Source of the DNA: Gemmatimonadota bacterium
Lineage (GTDB): Bacteria; Latescibacterota; UBA2968; UBA8231
NCBI GenBank assembly: GCA_028875335.1
Contig: JAPPEF010000021.1
Location: 1 to 63,958 of the forward strand
Direction of reading: 5' to 3'
Length of the DNA stretch: 63,958 nt
In this document: positions 58,179 through 63,958 of the stretch, piece by piece
How the letters are laid out: the number at the start of each line of letters is the position of its first letter
How positions within the stretch are numbered: the stretch's first letter is position 1
Position numbers and translations under genes: made by a program
Notes under the pieces: generated by a model
Seen by the model: the letters and a program-made list of their open reading frames with translations, nothing else
What the model was told of the DNA's origin: nothing
The model's database searches: none

Positions 58179-59158
58179 AAAAGCGAGTATTTTCGGGCAT
58201 TCAGCCTTCGGGCCACATCCACATCGGCAACTACATCGGGGCCGTCCGCAATTGGCTGGTCAACCTAGAGGACCGCGACAACATTTTCTGCGTGGTCGAT
58301 CAGCACGCGATCACCGTGCCGTACGACCCGGAGGCTTTGCGCCAAGGTACGCGCGAGGCCGTGGCTTTGTACATCGCCTGCGGACTCGATCCGCAAAAGT
58401 GCCGCCTCTTCGTGCAGTCGCACATTCCGGAGCACACTGAGTTGGCTTGGCTTTTGACTTGCATCACGCCGATGGGCTGGCTGGAGCGGATGACCCAGTT
58501 TAAGGATCGGGTGGGTGCGCGGCGCGAGCGCGTCGGCACGGGGCTGTTCGTCTATCCGACGTTGATGGCCGCCGATATCCTGCTCTATCAGGCGCACGAG
58601 GTCCCCGTCGGCGACGACCAAAAACAGCACGTAGAACTGACGCGCGACATTGCCGAGCGCTTCAATCGTCAATTTGGCGAAGTGTTCACCGTGCCCGAGC
58701 CGGTCATTCCGCAAGTCGGTGCGCGGATCATGGGACTCGACGATCCGACTGCGAAAATGTCTAAGTCGGCCGAGGGCCAGTACCACAGCGTCGGTCTGCT
58801 CGATGACCCGGATAGAGTGCGCAAGACGATTATGCGGGCGGTGACTGATTCGCAGCAGGGCATTGTCTTCGATCCGCAGCGCCCTGGGTTGTACAACCTT
58901 CTGACAATCTACCAGGCGTTGACTGGCCTAGGGAACGATGAGATCGAGGCGCATTTTGCTGGCAAGGGGTACGGCGACTTGAAAAAGGAACTGGCCGAAG
59001 TGGTCATCGCCGAGATCGAGCCGATCCAAGCCCGCTATCGGGAACTGACGGCGGATCACGCGTACATAGACGAGGTGTTGGCCGAGAGTGTCGAAAAACT
59101 GCGTCCAATCGTTGACGCAACCATGGACGCGGTCCGTCGGGCCATGGGACATCGGTAA
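58175..59158 (+). CDS. trpS: Tryptophanyl-tRNA synthetase
   Basis: 327 residues, GTG start overlapping trpC. Class I signatures: GHIHIGNY (HIGH-type) and AKMSKSAEG (KMSKS), with FVYPTLMAADILLYQ and VPVGDDQKQHVELTRDIAERFN. It charges tRNA-Trp. Co-transcription behind a Trp attenuator would let charging capacity rise when charged tRNA-Trp falls. Confidence 0.95.
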   Translation: MKKRVFSGIQPSGHIHIGNYIGAVRNWLVNLEDRDNIFCVVDQHAITVPYDPEALRQGTREAVALYIACGLDPQKCRLFVQSHIPEHTELAWLLTCITPMGWLERMTQFKDRVGARRERVGTGLFVYPTLMAADILLYQAHEVPVGDDQKQHVELTRDIAERFNRQFGEVFTVPEPVIPQVGARIMGLDDPTAKMSKSAEGQYHSVGLLDDPDRVRKTIMRAVTDSQQGIVFDPQRPGLYNLLTIYQALTGLGNDEIEAHFAGKGYGDLKKELAEVVIAEIEPIQARYRELTADHAYIDEVLAESVEKLRPIVDATMDAVRRAMGHR

Positions 59159-59168
59159 GGGAGTAGCT

Positions 59169-59441
59169 ATGGACCTGAGTGACTGGCGCGAACGCATAGA
59201 TGGTATCGACAGGCAAATGATCGATCTGCTCAACGAGCGCATGCAGTGCGCACACGAGATTGGGCAGATTAAAAAGGCCGCGGGAAAACCAATACGCGAT
59301 CTCGAGCGCGAGCGCGATGTATTCGCCAAGGCCAAAGCCTATAATCAAGGACTCCAAGGGCTGATGAAGGACGAGGCCCTAGAGCAGTTCTACCGGCTGC
59401 TCATCGAACTAACCACTCACTTCGAATGCGAGGAGAGCTAG
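59169..59441 (+). CDS. AroQ-type chorismate mutase
   Basis: 90 residues from ATG 59169. All-helical AroQ fold: LSDWRERIDGIDRQMIDLLNERMQCAHEIGQIKK (active-site Arg and Lys), then REREVD-like ERERDVFAKAKAYNQG. It converts chorismate to prephenate. The last 16 bases overlap the start of tyrA, so the two are translationally coupled. Confidence 0.9.
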   Translation: MDLSDWRERIDGIDRQMIDLLNERMQCAHEIGQIKKAAGKPIRDLERERDVFAKAKAYNQGLQGLMKDEALEQFYRLLIELTTHFECEES

Positions 59442-60538
59442 CCTTCTTCCGGCGGGCAGTCATCGTCGGCGTGGGCCTGATTGGCGGCTCCATAGGCTTG
59501 GCGCTCAAGCGCACCGGCTTTGGCGGGCAGCTTGTGGGCGTCAGCCGTCCTGCGACCATCGCCCGTGCGCTGGAATTGGGCGTGATCGACGAGGGATGGG
59601 GCTACGACGAGCTGGGACAAGCGCTCAAAGGAGCTGACCTAGTCTTTATCTGCACTCCGATCAAGCGGATTCTCACGCTGATTGCGGAGGTGGGTCAGCT
59701 TGCCGAGCCGGGGACGTTGGTTACCGATGTGGGGAGTACCAAGCGGCGTATCGTCGCAGCGGCCCAAGCTCATTTCAGCGACGAGGTGTACTTTGTCGGC
59801 GGCCACCCTATGGCCGGCTCTGAAAAGGCGGGCGTGGCCGCAGCCGATCCGTTCCTCTTCCAGAATGCGATCTATATTTTGGTCCCCGACCAGAAGGTGC
59901 CGGCTGACCGCTACCAAGCATTGACCGCGCTCTTGCGGCAGGTTGGGGCGCGGGTGATGGAACTAGACGCTGGGGCACACGACCGGGCGGTCGCCGCGAT
60001 CAGCCACTTGCCGCAGATGATGGCGACCTCGCTGGTGAGTATGGTCGGGCGGTTGAATGCCGAGCGGGACCACTTCCTGCCGCTGGCTGCTGGCGGTTTC
60101 CGCGACTTGACGCGGATTGCCTCTAGCCCGTTCGCGCCGGTGTGGGAGGATATCTGCGCGACCAATGCCGACGAGATCCACGCGATGATCGACCGCTACA
60201 TCGCCGCGCTCGCGGAAGTGAGGGAGCGGCTGGAGGCAGAAGAGCTAAAGGCAGATTTCGATTTTGCCAACGAGATTCGGGGTTCCATTCCGAGGGATTC
60301 AAAAGGATTTATCCATGTGCTGCACGAGATCTTGGTGCTAGCCGAGGACCGGCCGGGCGTCATCGCCGAGATCGGGCAGGCGCTGGGGGCGCAAGGGGTG
60401 AACATCAACGATATTGAGGTGATGAAGGTGCGCGAAGGCGAGGGGGGGACGATACGGCTGGGATTTGACAGCGCGGAGAGTGCGGAGAGCGCGTTGGAAA
60501 TTTTGGCTGGGCTCGGGTATGTGGCGCGGAGACCCTAG
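59426..60538 (+). CDS. tyrA: Prephenate dehydrogenase with ACT domain
   Basis: 370 residues. NAD-binding AVIVGVGLIGGSIGLALK, DVGSTK, GGHPMAGSEKAGVAAA and AISHLPQMM with the catalytic His. A C-terminal ACT domain (about 295-370, ILVLAEDRPGVIAEIGQALGAQGVNINDIEVMKV) suggests allosteric control by tyrosine or another amino acid. Paired with the chorismate mutase just upstream, which supplies prephenate. Confidence 0.93.
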   Translation: MRGELAFFRRAVIVGVGLIGGSIGLALKRTGFGGQLVGVSRPATIARALELGVIDEGWGYDELGQALKGADLVFICTPIKRILTLIAEVGQLAEPGTLVTDVGSTKRRIVAAAQAHFSDEVYFVGGHPMAGSEKAGVAAADPFLFQNAIYILVPDQKVPADRYQALTALLRQVGARVMELDAGAHDRAVAAISHLPQMMATSLVSMVGRLNAERDHFLPLAAGGFRDLTRIASSPFAPVWEDICATNADEIHAMIDRYIAALAEVRERLEAEELKADFDFANEIRGSIPRDSKGFIHVLHEILVLAEDRPGVIAEIGQALGAQGVNINDIEVMKVREGEGGTIRLGFDSAESAESALEILAGLGYVARRP

Positions 60539-60541
60539 GCC

Positions 60542-61765
60542 ATGGAAACGGTCGTAAACCCAATCAAGAAAATCGCGGGGCAGGTCTCGGTTCCCGGAGA
60601 GCAGGAGCCAGCCGCGCGCGCGCTCGTATTGGCCGCATTGAGCGGGGGGAAGAGCACTGTCCGCCACGTGCCCGTTGCCGCTGACCGGGTGGTCGCTGTG
60701 TTGCGCGAGTTGGGCGTTGACATTACCAAGCGCGCAGGCACTCATGTGGTGCGCGGCGTTGGGCTACGGGGATTTCGGGACGCAGCGGGACCGCTCGATA
60801 TAGAGGGGTTGGGTGATACCGCGCTGTTGTTGCTTCCCTTACTCGCCGGGCAAACGTTTCGCTCGCAGGTGGAGTTAGGCGCGGAAGCCGAGCGGTGTCG
60901 GCCCTTGCTCAACCTGCTGGCCCAACTCGGGTTCTCAGTAGAACAGGAGCGCGCGGACACCTTTGTAACTGGAGGTCAGCAGGCCAAAGGGTTCGTCCTC
61001 TCCGAGGCACCGCCGACCGACGCCCTAGCACTGGGCGCGCTGGTGGCCGCACTCTTTGCCGAGGGGACGACTGCGCTGAAAGTCGGCAGCCGCGTGGAGC
61101 GCTTGTTGTGCGGGCGCGGGGTCGCTGTCGAGCGGCGCAAACTGCTGTCGGTAGAGGGCGGGCAGGCGCTGCAGGGCGTTGACGTAGAGATCCCTGGGCA
61201 ACTTGCATTGACCTATCCGCTCATGGGGGCTGCGCTGTGCCGCAAGGGGTCGGAGCTAACCGTCAAACGCGTGGTAGTTCGCTCTGGGCAGCGGGCGTTT
61301 TTGGATTTGCTGCGGCAGATTGGGGCGCAGATCGACGCGAAAAGCCTTGAGGGAAACGAGTACGATTTGCACGTGAGCGCCAGCCCGTTAAAAGCCACGC
61401 GCGTGGCGGGGTCGCGGGCGGCCAAGGTCGCAGACCAGATCGCGTTGCTAGCAGTCTTGGCGACCCAGGTGCAGGGGACGACGGTCATCCGCGATATCGA
61501 AGACGTGCCGCACGTAGAGCATTTGTGCGCCGCACTGCGCTCGCTCGATGCGCGGATTGGTCAATTCCCAGAGGGGCTCGTCATCAAAGGCGGCTTCCCG
61601 CTCCAAGGAGGTCAACTCGACAGCAAGGGCGACCCCGGTTTAACCATGGCTTTTGCCGTGGCCGGGCTGTTGGCCGAAGGGGAGTTGACCATCCAAGGTA
61701 GCGATTGCTTGACGCCGATCTGGCCCGATTTTTTTAAGACCGTACAATCTATTGGAGGAGATTAA
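60542..61765 (+). CDS. AroA-like (EPSP synthase fold) protein with degenerate active site
   Basis: 407 residues, full family length. The fold markers are clear (VSVPG at the start; MAFAVAGLLAEG near the end). The substrate-binding residues are mostly replaced: the GDKS motif is GEQE (the Arg five positions later is kept), NSGTTMR is GDTALLL, the Ser-Ser/Ala-Gln triad is PTD, KESDR is PHVEH, and GDHR is GDPG. The Arg in ERCRPL and the Asp in VADQI remain. It is probably not an ordinary 3-phosphoshikimate 1-carboxyvinyltransferase; it could be a pseudoenzyme or have another role. Intact frame and operon position suggest it is retained. Confidence 0.75.
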   Translation: METVVNPIKKIAGQVSVPGEQEPAARALVLAALSGGKSTVRHVPVAADRVVAVLRELGVDITKRAGTHVVRGVGLRGFRDAAGPLDIEGLGDTALLLLPLLAGQTFRSQVELGAEAERCRPLLNLLAQLGFSVEQERADTFVTGGQQAKGFVLSEAPPTDALALGALVAALFAEGTTALKVGSRVERLLCGRGVAVERRKLLSVEGGQALQGVDVEIPGQLALTYPLMGAALCRKGSELTVKRVVVRSGQRAFLDLLRQIGAQIDAKSLEGNEYDLHVSASPLKATRVAGSRAAKVADQIALLAVLATQVQGTTVIRDIEDVPHVEHLCAALRSLDARIGQFPEGLVIKGGFPLQGGQLDSKGDPGLTMAFAVAGLLAEGELTIQGSDCLTPIWPDFFKTVQSIGGD

Positions 61766-61767
61766 AT

Positions 61768-61908
61768 ATGAGAGGACTTTTTCGGCTCTTTGTGTGCTCG
61801 GCCGTGATGTTGTGTGGTGGCCTACTCGCCATCCGCTTGCTCTACGGCGTGTCGTGGCGTGAATCCATGGAGATTGCCAACTGCTTCATTGAGGATTTGT
61901 TGGAGTGA
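61768..61908 (+). CDS. 46-residue predicted membrane peptide
   Basis: ATG 61768, preceded by GGAGGAG (61754-61760) at 7 bases, one of the best ribosome sites in the window. The peptide (MRGLFRLFVCSAVMLCGGLL...) has one hydrophobic helix (about 7-26) and an acidic, Cys-containing tail (NCFIEDLLE). Its stop overlaps the possible GTG start of aroE. I do not recognise a family. Confidence 0.65.
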   Translation: MRGLFRLFVCSAVMLCGGLLAIRLLYGVSWRESMEIANCFIEDLLE

Positions 61909-61916
61909 TTTCCGGG

Positions 61917-62753
61917 ATGACGCGGGTGCTCGGCGTCATCGGCGACCCGGTCGCACACACGGCGTCGCCGGCTATGCACAATGCCGCGCTCAGGGCGCTG
62001 GATCTCAACTATGTGTACGCGGCGTTCCGCGTTGCTCCTGCGGCCTTGCCCGAAGCGCTCGCCGGAATGCGTGCCCTCGGCATGGTCGGGCTGAATGTAA
62101 CGGTGCCGCACAAACAGGCCGTCATGGCGCATCTCGACGAAATTTCCGCAGAGGCCCAGAGCATTGGCGCGGTCAATACCATTGCCAACCGCGATGGCCG
62201 GCTCGTGGGGTACAACACCGACGCCTTTGGCATCGTGCAGAGCCTCAAGGCTGATGGTGGTTTGGACCCGTTGCCTCCTAAAGTTGCGCTTCTCGGAGCG
62301 GGTGGTGCGGCACGGGCCGTGCTCTACGCGCTGTTAGCACGGGACGAGGTGGAGGAGGTGCTGTTGCTCAACCGCACGGTGGAAAAGGCCGCAGCCCTCG
62401 CCGGCGACCTCGACAGCGCTGGCAAGGTGCGGGTCGGGTCGCTGGCAGAGACCGGGCCGATTGGGGACGCTGGTTTGCTCATCAACGCCACGGTGCTGGG
62501 AATGCACCCCCGCGACGATGTTTCGCCGCTGGCGGACCCGTCGTGCCTGCACGAGCACATGCTGGTCGCCGACATTGTGTACAATCCTTTGGAGACCGTG
62601 CTCATGCGGCAGGCTGCCGCCGCTGGTGCGTCGGCGATCAACGGTTTGGGTATGCTCGCTTGGCAGGGGGCGCGTTCGTTTGAGATATGGACGGGTGTCG
62701 AGCCGCCGGTCGAGGCGATGGTCGCGGCTGCACTGGAGCATTTTCCTGATTAG
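61917..62753 (+). CDS. aroE: Shikimate dehydrogenase
   Basis: 278 residues from ATG 61917 (a GTG at 61905 would add four residues). Motifs: VIGDPVAHTASPAMHNAAL, NVTVPHKQAVM with the catalytic Lys, NTDAFGIVQSL with the catalytic Asp, GAGGAARAVLYAL for NADP, and VADIVYNPLETVL. It reduces 3-dehydroshikimate to shikimate, upstream of chorismate. Confidence 0.95.
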   Translation: MTRVLGVIGDPVAHTASPAMHNAALRALDLNYVYAAFRVAPAALPEALAGMRALGMVGLNVTVPHKQAVMAHLDEISAEAQSIGAVNTIANRDGRLVGYNTDAFGIVQSLKADGGLDPLPPKVALLGAGGAARAVLYALLARDEVEEVLLLNRTVEKAAALAGDLDSAGKVRVGSLAETGPIGDAGLLINATVLGMHPRDDVSPLADPSCLHEHMLVADIVYNPLETVLMRQAAAAGASAINGLGMLAWQGARSFEIWTGVEPPVEAMVAAALEHFPD

Positions 62754-62790
62754 GCCCGTTGGGAATAAAGACAAACAACCTAGATAACGC

Positions 62791-63958
62791 ATGATAACCG
62801 AATCATTAGAAACGCGCATTAGCGCGGCGCTGGCCCGAGCGGGCGCGCCCGCGGATTCCCCGGCTCTCGTCGGCCCGGCGACCCGCCCGGAGTTCGGTGA
62901 CTATCAGGCCAATGGCGTGATGGCCGCGGCCAAGAAGCTGAAGACCAATCCCCGCGCACTCGCCGCTCAGGTCGTGGAGGAACTGGATCTGGAGGACATG
63001 GCTGCGTCTGTAGATATCGCCGGTCCGGGCTTTATCAATATCCAACTCAAGGGCGAGTGGCTGGCCGCGCAGTTAGGGAACGTGTTGGCCGACCCGCGGC
63101 TCGGCGTGCCCAAGGACGCGCCGCAAAAGGTCGTACTCGACTACTCGCATCCCAACTTGGCCAAGGAGATGCACATCGGCCATCTGCGCAGCACAGTCAT
63201 TGGCGACGCCATCGCCCGCGTCCTCGAATTCTCGGGCCACGAGGTCGTGCGCCACAATCACGTGGGCGACTGGGGGACGCAGTTTGGAATGCTCATCGCC
63301 CACTTGGACGAGATTGCGGACCCGGCCACGGAATTGGCCGATCTAGAAGTATTCTACCAATCGGCGCGTCAGCGCTTTGATCAGGACGAGGCGTTCGCCG
63401 ATCTGTCGCGGGAATACGTGGTCAAGCTGCAAAGCGGCGATCCGCACGTGCAGCAGATGTGGCAGCAGTTCATCGACGAGTCGCTCGCCCACGGCCAGCG
63501 CATATACGACGCGCTAGGAGTCGGTCTCAAGCCCGAAGACGTGCAGGGAGAGAGCGCGTACAACGACGATTTGCCCCGCGTGGTCGAGGATTTGCGGGCC
63601 AAGGGCTTGCTCGTGGAATCCAACGGCGCGCAGTGCGTCTTCTTGGAGGAATTCAAAAACAAGGACGGCCAGATCACGCCGGTGATCGTGCAGAAGTCAG
63701 ACGGCGGCTACCTCTATGCAACGAGCGACCTCGCGGCCGTGCGCTATCGGGCCGGTGCACTCGCTGCCGACCGCATCCTTTACATCGTCGATGCGCGCCA
63801 GTCGCTTCACTTGCAGCAGGTCTTCGCGGTGGCGCGGGCGGCTGGGTACGCGCCCGAGGCGACCACTTTGGAGCACCACGAGTTTGGCGCGATTTTAGGC
63901 GCGGACAACCGGCCGTTCAAGACGCGGGCTGGCGGCGTGGTCAAGCTGATGGACGTGC
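62791..63958 (+). CDS. argS: Arginyl-tRNA synthetase (3' end outside window)
   Basis: Open from ATG 62791 to the window end (389 codons seen; the full enzyme is normally about 550-600). An N-terminal additional domain (DYQANGVMAAAKKL, GPGFINIQL) precedes the class I signature DYSHPNLAKEMHIGHLRST (His128 starts HIGH), then HVGDWGTQFG and SDGGYLYATSDLAAVRYR. It follows aroE by 37 bases and may be read from the same operon. Confidence 0.95.
   Translation, partial: MITESLETRISAALARAGAPADSPALVGPATRPEFGDYQANGVMAAAKKLKTNPRALAAQVVEELDLEDMAASVDIAGPGFINIQLKGEWLAAQLGNVLADPRLGVPKDAPQKVVLDYSHPNLAKEMHIGHLRSTVIGDAIARVLEFSGHEVVRHNHVGDWGTQFGMLIAHLDEIADPATELADLEVFYQSARQRFDQDEAFADLSREYVVKLQSGDPHVQQMWQQFIDESLAHGQRIYDALGVGLKPEDVQGESAYNDDLPRVVEDLRAKGLLVESNGAQCVFLEEFKNKDGQITPVIVQKSDGGYLYATSDLAAVRYRAGALAADRILYIVDARQSLHLQQVFAVARAAGYAPEATTLEHHEFGAILGADNRPFKTRAGGVVKLMDV

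Noticed and set aside
1..63958. tRNA, rRNA, IS transposases, integrases or phage genes
   Set aside because: None could be recognised by reading both strands; a tRNA scan was not possible here, so short RNA genes cannot be fully excluded.

Overview
The window is a GC-rich bacterial chromosome segment. It has no rRNA, tRNA, CRISPR array or insertion sequence that I can see. Several features point to a Gram-negative, free-living or host-associated member of the FCB / Latescibacterota / Poribacteria neighbourhood. These are large secreted proteins with PNPFNPST-type FlgD-like (T9SS type-A-like) sorting domains, dockerin repeats, WD40 and YWTD propellers, a formylglycine sulfatase, lipoproteins and a LolD-type ABC module. 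The assignment rests on protein style only and is moderate at best.

Layout. (1) 1-8749: a duplicated array of secreted chassis-plus-propeller proteins (WD40 and YWTD). A remnant of the downstream phosphopantetheinyl transferase gene at 2632-2712 shows that a two-gene unit was copied. (2) 8754-18560: Sfp-type PPTase, orphan xanthine-dehydrogenase-type molybdenum subunit, inositol-monophosphatase-like and DapA-like proteins, an AT-richer two-gene aspartic-protease cassette, an aminotransferase and a secreted protein with ASH/HYDIN-like repeats. (3) 18553-28684: an ornithine-cyclodeaminase homologue, then a tight envelope/cell-shape operon (LytR_C, rsfS, mtnA, SPOR, MltD-like, mreD, mrdA, rodA, TPR). 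(4) 28686-38322: sigma-54 activator and orphan ParA with visible promoters, mazG, a sulfatase, PPK2, two membrane proteins and an aldo/keto reductase. (5) 38482-46511: a DUF255-like lipoprotein, sugar-nucleotide and glycosyltransferase genes, a minimal ABC exporter, TauE/SafE and a Tat-dependent aldo/keto reductase. (6) 46523-53420: two paralogous secreted subtilases with IPT/TIG cassettes. (7) 53435-63958: an aromatic amino-acid operon.

The aromatic operon is the best-organised system. A 26-codon leader peptide with three Trp codons (53473-53553) is followed by an intrinsic terminator (53581-53613) just before trpE(G). The sequence between them can form alternative 1:2 and 2:3 pairings, which is classical ribosome-mediated trp attenuation. 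The operon then runs trpEG fusion, a second trpG/pabA, trpD, trpC, trpS, chorismate mutase, tyrA with an ACT domain, an AroA-like protein that has lost most EPSP-synthase substrate-binding residues, a 46-residue membrane peptide, aroE and argS (cut by the window end). trpF, trpB and trpA are not in the window.

Other notable points: a 13-C homopolymer inside mrdA, a palindromic operator in overlapping opposed promoters beside the sigma-54 activator gene, and a glycosyltransferase fused to the non-catalytic half of a polyprenyl-phosphate sugar transferase.
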